Below, one piece after another: positions 26,501 through 35,715 of a DNA stretch of 64,000 nt. Location: NCBI GenBank assembly GCA_019359235.1, contig JAHHHT010000004.1, positions 248,001-312,000 on the forward strand, given 5' to 3'. Under the pieces are notes generated by a model. It saw only the letters and a list, made by a program, of their open reading frames with translations. It was not told the origin of the DNA and searched no databases. The position numbers and the translations under genes were made by a program. Origin of the DNA: Oscillatoria princeps RMCB-10 (GTDB lineage Bacteria; Cyanobacteriota; Cyanobacteriia; Cyanobacteriales; Oscillatoriaceae). Positions within the stretch are counted from its first letter, which is position 1; the number at the start of each line of letters is the position of its first letter.

Positions 26501-27399
26501 TTTTCGTCTATGACGAAAATCAGAACCTGCTGGGATCTTCGGAAACGGACAGGGATTTCGAGTCCGTCAGTTTCCCGGAAAGCAGCTCGGCGGTTTATAT
26601 TCAAGTCGTGGGTGCTGCCAATCCCGACTACACCCTTGACATTGCCCGCCGGCAGTTAGATATTGATGGGAACGGTCAGGCAGACGCACTAACGGACGGT
26701 CTGATCAATTTAGGCTACCTCTTCGGAGCGGATTCCAATCAGCTGGCTGATTTTGCAGCGGCAGGGGCAAATCGCTCATTTGGGGATGACATCGACCGCT
26801 ATTTGGCTTCAGCCCGGAACGGCATGCTCGACGTTGATGGCAACGGTCAAGCGGACGCACTGACGGACGGGATGATGGTCTTGGGCTACCTTTTTGGTGC
26901 TCCTGGCGAGCAATTGGCTGGTTTCGCCGGTGCCGGTGCGACTCGCACTACTGCCGACCAGATTACGCAGTTCCTGCAACTTCACTACCCTAACACTTCA
27001 GCAAGCTCTCGCGCTATAACTGTAGACGAGGTGAGTCAAGCAGATGAATTGTCTGTAAACTTGGAAACAGACCCACTCACGGGCGCAAATTTAGACTCAG
27101 CGCCAGCCGTCTCCGATCAGTTGGCAGAAGACCCATTAACCGGCAACACTAACAGCGGCGATCTAGCCGGCAACGGGGCGGACGATTTGATTTATGGCGG
27201 TTCCGGGATTTCTACCAGCACAATTCCGATTGAAAACTTGGTGGTTGCTGAAGACGCGAGTGGGGTGAATGCGGGTCTGGGAGCGAGCGGCGATCCTGAA
27301 CCCATCGCTGCGATAGCGCCGAGCGGTTTTTCAACAGAAGGTTCGCTTTTCTCTCAAGGTGACGCACTGCTGACAGAGCCCAACCAGACTGTGCTGTAA
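20551..27399 (+). CDS. Giant clostripain-like (C11) protease with 13 PPC domains and dockerin-like EF-hands
   Basis: 2282 residues; GAGGAG lies 13 bases before the ATG. Eleven PPC-type beta-domains of ~122 residues (YEENDS ... DWFSF ... DLDLELYD ... YYAxVYG) fill about 3-1385. A peptidase C11 domain (about 1390-1760) follows, with IMVYVAGDNNLE, His1503 in WDHGGG and Cys1546 in FDACLQGM, the expected catalytic dyad. Two more PPC domains (about 1785-2030) come next. Then two copies of a calcium-loop motif, DIDGNGQADALTDG and DVDGNGQADALTDG, each continue into a LGYLFG helix (about 2036-2150) and resemble dockerin-type EF-hands. There is no Sec signal or membrane anchor, so export by a type I system or autolytic release is inferred. 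The next gene, 155 bp on, starts with a cohesin-like domain. Confidence 0.9.
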   Translation: MPDIYEANDSLESSAALGLVQGLNFFDASMESDGADWFSFQTEETGQAGNAFSIDFDNELSDLDLSLYDEFGNYLNGSGGAGNSETVSLEGLPAGLYYAQVYRYAGDSDQNYTITISAPGGAGAGAGDDYFEENDDFTTAADLGLLQWSNPYYGLAIQSNDPDWFRFEIPGTGAYGDEVRIDFQQYLGDLDLYLYDANNALVGSSTTASDSETVSLEGLAAGVYYAEVVGWGGASNPDYTLSISAYGQGTGDDFYEDNDDFNSATFLDLQLQNTYDNLAIISGDEDWFSFDIGSTGSAGDAVSINFDHFQGDLDLELYDASGNLIRGSSTTDYIETVSLDGLAAGTYSARVYGYGGAANPYYNLSVWAPNQATLGDDGYEENDDLASATVLDLQQQSSLNNLVILSNDSDWFSFDTGATGQFEDEVRIDFYGYLGDLDLQLYDASGNYISGSGGTGDSESVSLQGLAAGTYYAEVYGFGGAENPYYSLSVVAPATGGATLDDRYEENDDLASATAVDLQQQSYFDNLVIQSGDSDWFSFNLAGTGGYGDEVWIDFWHQLGDLDLRLYDASGNELYSSTSTGDSESISLEGLGAGTYSVEVYGHNGASNPDYTLDIWALTAASATGDSYEENDSLDTASNLSRLEGQNYFDALSIESGDDDWFSFELLNPGGYGDEVRIDFGHYLGDLELELYDASGNVLTGSYSTSDSESVSLEGLEAGEYYARIYGVSDASNPYYNLTITAPTGSSATAGDDRYEENDSSESGADLGSLTGVTSFEDLVIESGDDDWFSFTTTGTGGFSDALTIDFWGAEGDLDLELLDANGNSVGGSFGAGDSETVSLQDLPAGEYFAHVYGFAGASNNYTLTVTAPGGSAASAGDDIYEENDSLETASDLRQLSAGANTFEDLVIQSGDDDWFKFSLGGIGQFGDALSIDFYHGFGDLDLALYDADGNYISGSAGVTDNETISLQGLQAGDYYAQIYGFAGASNNYSLTINSTLGSSALGGDYLESNDSFDTATELREAQTLTGLSVHEASNDDYFKFTLNEDGQFDDSVTINFTHASGDLDLELYNSDQELVASSGGVGDWESISLNGLIADDYFVRVVGYAGATNPYYDLTVDAPIGNAGGNGTGATVADSNEPNDSADTASNLGTLRGANSNIAANQSIHESGNEDWFKFTTTAAGTVGVDIEFEHDWGDVDLEVYDATGTQLLGSSNGTSNSETVTLDNQPAGDYLVKVYGYALATNPNYNLSVNAPLGGQSGILPDGYESNNSLAEAAAIRVGTPLTDLTINSAADQDWFQFTTTAAGTPDSQVFIDYSQGGGNLALALYDSSGQLLDQPSTAYNGVEAISLSGLAAGDYRAQVTGVDGATSSSYDLTVSAPAGNPGAGGAGQDSWTIMVYVAGDNNLEGDGIGDINEMEAIGLPDNVNVVVQMDRAGGYDSSNGDWTDTRRGLIQHDSNPDVISSNLQSLGELNTGAGQTLQDFVTWGAQNYAADNYAVVVWDHGGGLSGVANDDASNDNLSVAETTQALAGANLGDSLKLVGFDACLQGMVEQAYDLKDVTDVVVASQNLEPGDGWDYEALLSRLAANPRMGAEELGAAIVDTYGAFYGNTETLSATRTSAYETLKTAMDDFSAAVSANPSPENWLAMTQARFEAGYFFEANNRDLGGYMNGIAARLSESNPIGSAARAVSQALGSALINQVDVQGASGLSINLPAPGSIVDSSYSSSNYSFLNNSTWGNFLSAFTGASDLAQLALNRINRIVADFAETLDRSGIVTRSSNDLSQQAYDLGPLTGSAYNLSDLSIHQPGDVDWFRFDVPEGGTAGTLGITFNSAEGDLNLEVRDASQQLVANPVTVTDAGEQISLEGLAAQRYFVRVAGADATTVNPSYALAVTPTAGAGDVPADWAETDSGSNNNSFDKATNLGSIGQNQALPTLTGLTLDAGDAQSGAQGGDWYCVQPVRGTQWNPNAITINFDNAQGNLDLFVYDENQNLLGSSETDRDFESVSFPESSSAVYIQVVGAANPDYTLDIARRQLDIDGNGQADALTDGLINLGYLFGADSNQLADFAAAGANRSFGDDIDRYLASARNGMLDVDGNGQADALTDGMMVLGYLFGAPGEQLAGFAGAGATRTTADQITQFLQLHYPNTSASSRAITVDEVSQADELSVNLETDPLTGANLDSAPAVSDQLAEDPLTGNTNSGDLAGNGADDLIYGGSGISTSTIPIENLVVAEDASGVNAGLGASGDPEPIAAIAPSGFSTEGSLFSQGDALLTEPNQTVL

Positions 27400-27428
27400 A
27401 AGGTTCGCCCAGCACATGGGAAAAAATA

Positions 27429-27463
27429 ATTTCAGGGGCGGGCGTGATGCCTGTCCCTGAAAT
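27429..27463 (+). other. Inverted repeat between the two giant genes
   Basis: ATTTCAGGG (27429-27437) pairs with CCCTGAAAT (27455-27463), a 9-bp hairpin in the 155-bp gap. No T-run follows. It could be an attenuator or RNA-processing site between co-transcribed genes, or simply a dispersed repeat, since its interior resembles the GGGGCGGG...CTGTCC repeats at 19489-20070. Confidence 0.4.
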
Positions 27464-27554
27464 TAGTCCGAGCGCGCTCTATTAGTCCTCAGGGAAAAAA
27501 ATTAGTGCGGTCGGCTAATAGTTGAAAATTTTAGGGTGTGAGGAGACACGAAAA

Positions 27555-30500
27555 ATGGCAGAGCAGAAAATTACTGTTACCCCTTCAACATTAAACGTAT
27601 CACCGGGTGAAAATATCACCTTTGATGTTATTTATGAAACGGCAAATCCGGAGGACGAAAGTCTTTTGGGGTTGGGATTGCGGCTGCATTACGATCGCGA
27701 CGCTCTCACTTTCAACAGTTTAGACAATCGCCTGCAAACAAGTCTCCAGCCTTTTGGAGGAACGCAGCAAGATGACACTCAGGACTTTGACAGCGATCCG
27801 GGAACGGACTCTTTTGTCCTACTTTCCTGGGCGGATTTAGGCCAAAATTGGCCTGGTGCGGGAACGACGCCGGCAACGCTGTACACAGCAAATTTTACAG
27901 CTGCGCCAAATTTTAGCGCTTCCACACCGATTAATTTTACTGCTAGCAGTACAGCACCCACATATACTTTGGATGCTCCTCCGGATCTGACTGTGGAGTT
28001 ACAAACCAATGCTCCGCCGGTGGCAACAGAGGACACCATCACCACGACTGCCGGCACGCCTGTCACGATTGATGTCCTGGCCAACGACACCGATCCCGAT
28101 AACGATACCCTATCTCTGGGAACCTTTGACACCCTCTCAGGAAACGGCGGTACGATTGCCTTAAGCAACGGGGATCAGCTGCTGTACACACCGGCTGCCG
28201 GTTTCACGGGGACTGACACGTTAAACTATACCGTCAGTGATGGCACTGACACCGCTGCCGGTGCGGTAACGGTAACAGTCAATCAAGTCCCCGGCATTAC
28301 TGTCACCCCAACCACCGGCTTGACCACAACGGAAGCCGGTGGCACTAGCACCTTTACTGTAGTCCTTGACAGCGCCCCAACTGCTAATGTCACGATTGCC
28401 GTCAGCAGTTCTGACACCACAGAAGGGAGTGCCTCACCGGCAACCCTAACCTTCACGCCGGCAAACTTCGCCACGGCGCAGACGGTAACAGTCACCGGCG
28501 TGGATGATGACACGATTGATGGGGCTCAAACCTACAATATAGCGCTGGATGCCACCAGTACGGATGGGGCTTACGACACTCTGACTGCAAGTGTGGCGGC
28601 GAGCAATACCGATGACGGAGAGCCGGTTCCTCCGGGGATCACTGTCACCCCAACCACCGGCTTGACGACTACGGAAGCCGGTGGCACTAGCACCTTTACT
28701 GTAGTCCTTGACAGCGCCCCAACTGCCGATGTTACCATTGCCGTCAGCAGTTCTGACACCACAGAAGGGAGTGCCTCACCGGCAACCCTAACCTTCACGC
28801 CGGCAAACTTCTCGACGGCGCAGACGGTAACAGTCACCGGTGCGGATGACACTCTAACCGATGGCAGCCAACCCTATACGATCAACCTGACAGCCACCAG
28901 CGATGATACTATCTACGGGGCGATTGACCCAGAAGATGTGTCGGTGGTTAACATAGGATCGGGTGTCACTATCACCCCCACCACCGGCTTGACCACTACG
29001 GAAGCCGGTGGCACTGCTACCTTCACTGTAGCCCTCAACACCGCCCCAACTGCCAATGTCACGATTGCTGTCAGCAGCAGCAACGTCCAGGAAGGGACTG
29101 TCTCCCCGGAAACCCTGACCTTTACTGCAGCCAATTTCTCTACTGCGCAGACGGTCACACTCACCGGGGCAGATGACACTGCAGTCGATAAAGACCAGAC
29201 CTACAGCGTCACCCTGACAGCAAGCAGCGATGATACCATCTACGGGGGGATTGCGCTGGACACTCTGTCGGTGACGAACATTGACGATGATGCCCCCGCG
29301 CTGTTTACTGTCACCCCCACATCCGGCTTAATAACTAGCGAAGCTGGGGACACCGCTACCTTCACTGTAGCCCTCAGCACTCCCACTGCCCCAACTGCTA
29401 ATGTCACCATTCCTGTCAGCAGCAGCAACCCGCAGGAAGGGACTGTCTCTCCGGCAACCCTGATTTTCACGCCGGAAAACTTCGCCACGGCGCAGACGGT
29501 AACAGTCACCGGCGCGGATGACACTTTAGCCGATGGCAGCTCATCCTACAACATTGTGCTGGCACCGGCTGTCAGTGAGGACACCATTTACGGCGGCGCT
29601 GACCCAGTGGATGTGGGGGTTCTCAATATCGATAACGACGGCACTACGCCGGGAATCACGGTCATTCCCAGTACCGGCTTGATTACTACAGAAGCCGGTG
29701 GGGCTGTTACCTTGAGCGTAGCTCTCAGCAGCGCCCCAGCGGATACTGTCACGATTGCTGTCAGCAGTGATAAGACCACAGAAGGGGCAGTCTTGCCAGC
29801 GACTCTCACCTTTACCCCGGAAAACTTTGGCCAAATCCAGACTGTCACAGTTACCGGCCAGGCGGACGACACGCTCGATGGCAGCCAGCCCTACAATATT
29901 GTCTTCAACCCCGCTAGTGTCGGCGACCCGGGTTACGATACGCTTGCTGACCTCACTGTGCCGGTGACGAACACGGAACCGGGGATTGTGGTCAATCCCA
30001 CGACCGCATTGACCACTACGGAAGCCGGTGGCACTGCTACCTTCACTGTAGCCCTCAACAGCGCCCCAACTGCCGATGTTACCATTACCGTCAGCAGTTC
30101 TGAGACCACAGAAGGGAGTGCCTCACCGGCAACTCTAACCTTCACGCCGGCAAACTTCGCCACGGCGCAGACGGTAACAGTCACCGGCGTGGATGATGAC
30201 ACGATTGATGGGGCTCAAACCTACAATATAGCGCTGGATGCCACCAGTACGGATGGGGCTTACGACACTCTGACTGCAAGTGTGGCGGCGAGCAATACCG
30301 ATGACGGAGAACCCAGCATCATTGTTACTCCCACTACCGTCTTGACCACCGGCTTGACTACCACGGAAGCCGATGGCAGCGGTAAAACGGCTACCTTCAC
30401 TGTAGCCCTCAGTAAAGCCCCAACCGCTCCTGTGACGATTGCCCTGACCGGTGTTGACACCACCGAGGGGGCTGTCTCGCCGGCAACCCTAACCTTTACT

Positions 30501-32066
30501 GCGGCAAATTTCTCTACTGCGCAGACGGTAACCGTCACCGGTGTCGATGAATTTGATGTCGATGGCAGCCAGACTTACACCATTGCGCTGAACCCGACCA
30601 GTACAGACACTACCTATGACACTCTTACTGGGAGTGTGGCGGTAACTAACACTGATAACGACGTCACCCCACCCCCAATCAACCCCCTTCCCCAACCCCA
30701 AAACACTGCCCCGACGATTAGCGACATTGCCAACCAAACTGTCAGTACAGGGGCGGCGACTCAGGCAATTGCGTTCACTGTCTCGGATGCGGAGACTGCT
30801 GCTGCCAACCTGACGGTTACCGCCAGTTCTAGCGACAAGAACATCGTTCCCGATAACAGTATTGTTTTGGGCGGTGAGGGGGCGAACCGAACCATTACTG
30901 TCACCCCTGCCGCGAATCAATCGGGCGCGGCTACGATTACGGTAACGGTTTCTGACGGGGGGAATACCACTTCTGACACTTTCACCCTGGACGTCTCCAA
31001 CAAGGGCAGCGGCAACGATACTGTCACCGGCACTGACGGCGGCGAGACTCTCAGCGGCGGGCTGGGAAATGATTTCGTTTCTGGCGGTGCGGGGGACGAC
31101 GTGATTGATGCTGGGGATGGCAATGATACCATAGTTGCGGGCACCGGCAATGACGGAGTGTCGGGTTTCGGCGGCAATGATATCCTGATTGGCAGTGAAG
31201 GCACAGACAGCCTCAATGGCGGTGATGGCAACGATATCCTCTATGGCAACACCGGCACTGACATTCTTGATGGCGGTGCCGGCAACGATACCTGCCAGGG
31301 GGGTAAGGACGCGGATTCTGTAACCGGTAACATTGGGGACGATGTGGTCGGTGGGGACATCGGCAACGACAGCCTCAGCGGCGGCGACGGCAATGACCGG
31401 CTGTTTGGCAATCAGGGCAATGATTTGCTCAATGGCGATGGGGGCAATGACACCCTGGCCGGCGGCAAGGACAGCGACACTCTCAACGGCATGACTGGGG
31501 ATGATGTGCTTTTGGGCAACATCGGCACCGATAGCTTGATGGGGGGTGACGGCAATGACTTGCTGTTTGGCAACACTGAGGCGGACGTTCTGGATGGGGG
31601 CACCGGCAATGACACCCTCTATGGGGGTAAGGGCGGTGACACCCTCAGCGGCAACACCGGTAACGATATCCTCAGTGGCGACTTGGGCAGCGACTCCCTC
31701 AGCGGCGGCGCGGGGAACGACACGCTGACCGGCGTTTCCTCCGGTCCGGGGAATCCGGGTGCCGGTGAGCTCGATACCCTAACCGGCGGAGATGGTGCTG
31801 ACGTCTTTGTCCTCGGGAGTGGTGGCCAGTTCTACTACACCAGTGCGGGCAATGCTGACTACGCTTTGATTGCTGACTTCAGTGCCGGTGAGGATGTCAT
31901 CCAGCTGGAGGGCAGTGCTGCTGACTATGTGCTGGCTGCCCCTGGTGCCGGTTTGCCCAGTGGGACGGCGATTTTCCGCAATACTGCCGGTGCGGACGAG
32001 CTTGTGGCCATTGTTCAGGGGAGTGGCAATCTCAACCTTGCCGGTGGCTCTTTCAGTTTCGTCTGA
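27555..32066 (+). CDS. Giant RTX adhesin-like protein with N-terminal cohesin-like domain and Calx-beta repeats
   Basis: 1503 residues from ATG 27555, preceded by AGGAG nine bases upstream; a TTG at 27522 is less likely. Residues 1-150 resemble a cohesin fold ([37 protein letters not shown]). A cadherin/VCBS-like domain (about 150-240: [26 protein letters not shown]) follows. Next are seven Calx-beta-like repeats of ~110 residues (245-1038), an Ig-like domain ([12 protein letters not shown]...) and some 25 RTX nonapeptides (GGxGNDxLx, about 1151-1395), which bind calcium. The C-terminal ~100 residues look like an RTX secretion region ([18 protein letters not shown]). It should be exported by a type I system and fold outside in calcium. 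Pairing with the dockerin-like protease upstream is inferred. Confidence 0.9.
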   Translation: MAEQKITVTPSTLNVSPGENITFDVIYETANPEDESLLGLGLRLHYDRDALTFNSLDNRLQTSLQPFGGTQQDDTQDFDSDPGTDSFVLLSWADLGQNWPGAGTTPATLYTANFTAAPNFSASTPINFTASSTAPTYTLDAPPDLTVELQTNAPPVATEDTITTTAGTPVTIDVLANDTDPDNDTLSLGTFDTLSGNGGTIALSNGDQLLYTPAAGFTGTDTLNYTVSDGTDTAAGAVTVTVNQVPGITVTPTTGLTTTEAGGTSTFTVVLDSAPTANVTIAVSSSDTTEGSASPATLTFTPANFATAQTVTVTGVDDDTIDGAQTYNIALDATSTDGAYDTLTASVAASNTDDGEPVPPGITVTPTTGLTTTEAGGTSTFTVVLDSAPTADVTIAVSSSDTTEGSASPATLTFTPANFSTAQTVTVTGADDTLTDGSQPYTINLTATSDDTIYGAIDPEDVSVVNIGSGVTITPTTGLTTTEAGGTATFTVALNTAPTANVTIAVSSSNVQEGTVSPETLTFTAANFSTAQTVTLTGADDTAVDKDQTYSVTLTASSDDTIYGGIALDTLSVTNIDDDAPALFTVTPTSGLITSEAGDTATFTVALSTPTAPTANVTIPVSSSNPQEGTVSPATLIFTPENFATAQTVTVTGADDTLADGSSSYNIVLAPAVSEDTIYGGADPVDVGVLNIDNDGTTPGITVIPSTGLITTEAGGAVTLSVALSSAPADTVTIAVSSDKTTEGAVLPATLTFTPENFGQIQTVTVTGQADDTLDGSQPYNIVFNPASVGDPGYDTLADLTVPVTNTEPGIVVNPTTALTTTEAGGTATFTVALNSAPTADVTITVSSSETTEGSASPATLTFTPANFATAQTVTVTGVDDDTIDGAQTYNIALDATSTDGAYDTLTASVAASNTDDGEPSIIVTPTTVLTTGLTTTEADGSGKTATFTVALSKAPTAPVTIALTGVDTTEGAVSPATLTFTAANFSTAQTVTVTGVDEFDVDGSQTYTIALNPTSTDTTYDTLTGSVAVTNTDNDVTPPPINPLPQPQNTAPTISDIANQTVSTGAATQAIAFTVSDAETAAANLTVTASSSDKNIVPDNSIVLGGEGANRTITVTPAANQSGAATITVTVSDGGNTTSDTFTLDVSNKGSGNDTVTGTDGGETLSGGLGNDFVSGGAGDDVIDAGDGNDTIVAGTGNDGVSGFGGNDILIGSEGTDSLNGGDGNDILYGNTGTDILDGGAGNDTCQGGKDADSVTGNIGDDVVGGDIGNDSLSGGDGNDRLFGNQGNDLLNGDGGNDTLAGGKDSDTLNGMTGDDVLLGNIGTDSLMGGDGNDLLFGNTEADVLDGGTGNDTLYGGKGGDTLSGNTGNDILSGDLGSDSLSGGAGNDTLTGVSSGPGNPGAGELDTLTGGDGADVFVLGSGGQFYYTSAGNADYALIADFSAGEDVIQLEGSAADYVLAAPGAGLPSGTAIFRNTAGADELVAIVQGSGNLNLAGGSFSFV
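28446..28621 (+). repeat. 176-bp exact repeat inside the Calx-beta array, copy 1
   Basis: Identical base for base to 30135-30310, 1689 bp downstream and in frame. It covers the C-terminal half of repeat 1 (from [14 protein letters not shown] to the junction). Confidence 0.95.
30135..30310 (+). repeat. 176-bp exact repeat inside the Calx-beta array, copy 2
   Basis: Identical to 28446-28621, including synonymous sites. It covers the end of repeat 6. This points to recent gene conversion or duplication within the gene. Confidence 0.95.
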
Positions 32067-32097
32067 TCCGCGCTTTCGGGGGAGGGGGACAGTCCAA

Positions 32098-32140
32098 GAA
32101 CCCCACCCCCAACCCCCTCCCCGCAAGCGGGGAGGGGGCT
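32098..32140. repeat. Dispersed GC-rich hairpin repeat
   Basis: CCCCTCCCCGC-AA-GCGGGGAGGGGG, related to copies at 6531-6605 and 8578-8625. No gene is seen between the RTX gene and the tRNA. Confidence 0.6.
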
Positions 32141-32239
32141 AAGATAAGGGCTCTGGCGGGGTGTGCCGGTGGCCACCCCCTGTCGCCGGCGGCACTCCAG
32201 GGGCGCTAAACCCGCCCCCCCTGTACTGAGAAAAAAAGG

Positions 32240-32269
32240 TTGACAGCCGGCTGGCGAATAGTGTATTAT
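32240..32269 (+). promoter_or_regulatory. Promoter of tRNA-Gly
   Basis: TTGACA (32240-32245), an 18-bp spacer, and TATTAT (32264-32269). This is a near-consensus sigma70 promoter about 65 bp upstream of the mature tRNA 5' end. Confidence 0.8.
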
Positions 32270-32334
32270 TGATTTCAGGTGTTGAGTTGCCGGTTTTCTG
32301 CCGAACGGCTAAAATAGGTAACGAGGTGCTTGAC

Positions 32335-32406
32335 GCGGATGTAATTCAGTGGTAGAATGTCAGCTTCCCAAGCTGAACGTCGTGGGTTCGAGTCCCATCG
32401 TCCGCT
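32335..32406 (+). tRNA. tRNA-Gly (anticodon CCC)
   Basis: 72-nt cloverleaf. The acceptor stem is GCGGATG/CGTCCGC with one T-G pair. The anticodon stem TCAGC/GCTGA encloses the loop TTCCCAA, giving anticodon CCC (reads GGG). The T arm is GTGGG-TTCGAGT-CCCAT. CCA is not encoded. Confidence 0.96.
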
Positions 32407-32836
32407 TTAATGACTCAGAATAGGGCTAATACATGGCCTGCTTCCCCTCTGCGAGACTGATATACAGTCCGGTTGCATCGTTATTGCAGGGTGGGGGCGG
32501 GTTTACAGATAGCCTTGGCCACCGTGCGGACATCTCGGTAAGCCGCCGGTCGGGGCGGCTGCTGGCTATTTGGGTTCAGCCGCTCTTTTGCAATGTTGCA
32601 AAAAGTTGGCGGCGGCTATATTTTTATCCACCGGCTGCTGCTAGAGCATTTCGCCCAGATGTCGCTAGATTAGAATAATAATAGCACTTTAACCTGACAG
32701 CCAACTCAATTTATGACTGCTCTAAGTGAGGTACTGAGAAACCCGGTTTCTTAAAGAAACCGGGTTTCTGGGCCATAGTTCATCCAACTGAGAACAGCTA
32801 TAACTGAATGCCCCATGCCCAATGCCCAATGCCCTA
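32407..32836. other. Intergenic region after tRNA-Gly
   Basis: No credible gene; an 81-codon ORF at 32433-32678 has no motif. A type B miniature element sits at about 32717-32800, followed by CCCAATGC short repeats next to the kinase stop codon. Confidence 0.5.
32717..32800. repeat. Miniature element, type B
   Basis: GCTCTAAGTGAGGTACTGAG, the AAACCCGGTTTC-TTAAA-GAAACCGGGTTTC palindrome, then GTTCATCCAACTGAGAACAGCTA and a flanking TA. It has the same order as the full copy at 47310-47405 (in inverse orientation). Confidence 0.75.
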
Positions 32837-35371
32837 TCACGGATGACGTTGCCGCACCGGAATTTCAATCCAGAACTCCGTCCCCCGTGCCGGTTGCGAC
32901 TCGCACCAGATTTTTCCGCCATGTTTCTGTGTCACAATCTGATAGCTAATCGCCAGTCCTAATCCGGTTCCCTGACCCACCGGCTTTGTCGTGAAAAAGG
33001 GGTCAAATACATGCGCCTTTACCTCCTCTGTCATGCCGCATCCGCTATCTGCAATCCGAATTACCGCGCGGTTGCCATCTCGCACTTCTGTGCGAATCCG
33101 AATCGCAGGAGATGGGGCGTGGCGCACAGGGGATTGTTTTACTTCGCCCCGCCCGATTCCTAATGCCCCGCGCCCCATTTCCAAAGCATCAATCGCATTG
33201 CCCAGCACATTCATAAACACCTGGTTCAGTTGCCCTGGATAGCACTCCACTAAGGGCAGATTGCCATACTCTTGAACGACTTCAATGCCGGCGCGATCTG
33301 CCTTGGGCTTTAGCCGGTTTTGCAAAATTAATAGCGTGCTGTCAATTCCGTCGTGAATGTCAACTTTCTTCATGTCCGCTTCGTCGAGGCGCGAGAAATT
33401 CCGCAGCGACAGTACAATCTGGCGAATGCGCTCAGCCCCTGCTTTCATAGAAGACAGCATTTTGGGCAAGTCGTCAACTAGGAAATCGAGGTCAGCGGCT
33501 TCAATTTCAGCTTTAATCTCCGCCGGCGGCTGGGGATAGTGCCGCTGGTACAGGTGCAGCACGTCGAGCAGGTTTGTAGTGTACTCACCCATGTAGGAGA
33601 GATTTCCGTAGATGAAGTTAACGGGGTTGTTAATTTCATGGGCGACACCGGCGACCATTTGCCCGAGGCCAGACATTTTTTCTGTCTGAATCAGTTGAGC
33701 TTGGGTCTTTTGCAGCTCCCGCAGAGTTTCCTCCAACTGCAAGGCTCTCTCTCGCTCGCGCAATTCCGATTGCCGCAAGGCTTCTTCCGCTCGCACGCGG
33801 TAGGTGATGTCTTCAATCGTACCGAGAATGCCAATGACTTTTCCTTCAGGACTGTGAATCGGAAATTTGTTGATATCCAGCCACATTTCCCGAGCGTCTG
33901 CCCCGATTCGGCGCTGGATATGATGCAGTTCGGGCGTATCCGCATCCATGACTAGCCGGTCTGCCTCGCGGTATTTGTCTGCCGATTCCTCCTCGCACAA
34001 GTCGCAGTCTGTCTTGCCAATAATATTCTCCGGAGCGCTAATTCCGACTATTTCGCACCACTTCTGGTTGCAGCCTAAATAGACCGAGTTGCGGTTTTTC
34101 CAAAAAATCGCTTGAGGGATGTTGTCCAGCACCATTTGCAGCAGCTCAGCGCTCTTGCGAATTTCCTCAGCCCGCTTGCGTTCCGTAATCTCAAATCGAA
34201 TGGCTAAATACTGAAAGGGTTTTCCCCGCTCGTCCAAAAAAGGAACAATTGTTGTCTCCACCCAGTAATAGGTTCCATCCTTGGCTTTATTCTTAATTTC
34301 ACCGTTCCAAATTTTGCCCTTGGCAATGGTTGACCAAAGATTTTGGAAAAATTCTCGGGAATGATAGCCAGAATTGAGGATGCCGTGGGTTTGACCGATG
34401 AGCTCTTTCCTGGAATATTTGGACAGGTCGCAAAACTTATCATTAGCATAAGTAATAATCCCCTTAGGGTCAGTTATAGCAACGATAGCAGACCTGTCCA
34501 GTGCAAATTTAAGGTCTGATAGCTCTTGGAGTGACGCTCGCAATTTTTCCTCAGCTCCCACAGTCACGCCGTCAGGCGCTATCCCGACAGCCTGTGCCGG
34601 TGTCTTCTCGATAATGAATCCTGTACAGTCGCGCTGTTTCTGCAGTTCCTCCTCTGCGCGGTTGCGCTTTTCTATCTCCCGATAGATGAGTTTGTACACC
34701 CACAAGAGAATGCTAAAATTTAGCAATACTCCACCCGAGAATGCAATCAGCGCGTTTCGAGCCCTAATTTTTGCCTGCCGGTGCTGCTGCGTCAAGACCT
34801 GTTTCTGCTCAATCTCCATTTTATGAATTAACCGGCCTATTTCATCCATGACCTCCTTGACTCGATCAGTTTTAACCGCTGGCTGCGCTGCTGCAAAGCC
34901 CGCCCTCTTTCGCCACTCAACTGTCCGGTCGATTTCAGCAAATAACCGGGCTGTCAGCCCCTCCATGCTGTGAAGTACCTGCAGGCTTTCGGGATTAGTG
35001 GCAGTTAACTCTTTGAGACTCTTAAGTTTTTGACTGACGTCCTCTGGGGCGGCGCGACCGGCTTCTAGATCAGCCCCGTGTCCTGTTATTATATAGCTGA
35101 GCTCTCCAGTTTCAGCGTCTTTGATTTTGGAGAACACATCATCGAGCTGTTTAAGGACTGTAAAGGTGTCTTCCACTGAAGCCGTGGTCTGAACGAGTTC
35201 AGTTATGCTCCGGTACGAAACCCCAACCATGAAAATCAGACTGGCGGTTGCCAATCCCAAACCGCCGGCCACCTTCTGGAAAAATAGCCGGCGCACTTTC
35301 TTGACCCGCGTGGGGTGGGGGGGTGCCGGTGCTGGATCGGTTTTGCGCTCGGTCTGTAGAACTTGGATCAT
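32837..35371 (-). CDS. Membrane sensor histidine kinase with CHASE3 and PAS domains
   Basis: An 844-residue sensor kinase. A membrane segment at about 33-52 and a second at about 211-232 flank an extracytoplasmic CHASE3-type domain (VSYRSITELVQTT ... DAETGELSYIITG). A coiled linker and two PAS/PAC modules follow (about 285-405: DLKFALDRSAIVAITDPKG, YWVETTIVPFLDERG; about 410-530: IFWKNRNSVYLGCN). The dimerisation region carries His578 in AGVAHEINNPVNFIYG. The ATPase domain has the N box (NVLGNAIDAL), DSGCGM and GTGLGLAISYQIV. There is no receiver domain, and no partner regulator is adjacent. The signal is unknown. It is the first of two intact sensor kinases near the decayed kinase at 39378-40260. 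Confidence 0.93.
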   Translation of the reverse strand: MIQVLQTERKTDPAPAPPHPTRVKKVRRLFFQKVAGGLGLATASLIFMVGVSYRSITELVQTTASVEDTFTVLKQLDDVFSKIKDAETGELSYIITGHGADLEAGRAAPEDVSQKLKSLKELTATNPESLQVLHSMEGLTARLFAEIDRTVEWRKRAGFAAAQPAVKTDRVKEVMDEIGRLIHKMEIEQKQVLTQQHRQAKIRARNALIAFSGGVLLNFSILLWVYKLIYREIEKRNRAEEELQKQRDCTGFIIEKTPAQAVGIAPDGVTVGAEEKLRASLQELSDLKFALDRSAIVAITDPKGIITYANDKFCDLSKYSRKELIGQTHGILNSGYHSREFFQNLWSTIAKGKIWNGEIKNKAKDGTYYWVETTIVPFLDERGKPFQYLAIRFEITERKRAEEIRKSAELLQMVLDNIPQAIFWKNRNSVYLGCNQKWCEIVGISAPENIIGKTDCDLCEEESADKYREADRLVMDADTPELHHIQRRIGADAREMWLDINKFPIHSPEGKVIGILGTIEDITYRVRAEEALRQSELRERERALQLEETLRELQKTQAQLIQTEKMSGLGQMVAGVAHEINNPVNFIYGNLSYMGEYTTNLLDVLHLYQRHYPQPPAEIKAEIEAADLDFLVDDLPKMLSSMKAGAERIRQIVLSLRNFSRLDEADMKKVDIHDGIDSTLLILQNRLKPKADRAGIEVVQEYGNLPLVECYPGQLNQVFMNVLGNAIDALEMGRGALGIGRGEVKQSPVRHAPSPAIRIRTEVRDGNRAVIRIADSGCGMTEEVKAHVFDPFFTTKPVGQGTGLGLAISYQIVTQKHGGKIWCESQPARGTEFWIEIPVRQRHP

Positions 35372-35715
35372 CTTGTGCTTACCTTCACGATCGGGCTCGC
35401 GGTGTCACGGAAATCTGTAGCTGCTCCCCGCTGCTTAAACCCAAAATTGACCGTCTTTCCTGCGCCACGCGCGACTGGGCCGTCGTTTTTATAACCCACA
35501 TCTGGAGTTGACTGCTTTTATAAGTATCTAACAGAAGGGCTTGATTTTGTGAAATAATTTTATTATTATTTTACAAAGTGATTCGGAAAGGGAAAGGGGG
35601 CTTTCCCTCCCCAGAGCTGCGATCAGGGTGCGACGGTGAGAGTTTAACGTTAAACACCTGTCATTATAAGAATAAACAGCCAAATCTGTCCGCCACTGCA
35701 TTCCAACCTTCAGCC
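35372..35715. other. Divergent intergenic region
   Basis: Separates a minus-strand kinase from the plus-strand protease. AT-rich tract at 35540-35575 (AATAATTTTATTATTATTTT) suits promoter placement, but no clear -35/-10 pair is seen. An in-frame GTG at 35578 would add 46 unconserved residues to the protease and is rejected. Confidence 0.4.

Noticed and set aside
32433-32678. 81-codon frame after tRNA-Gly
   Set aside because: No homology or ribosome binding site; the composition is that of non-coding DNA.
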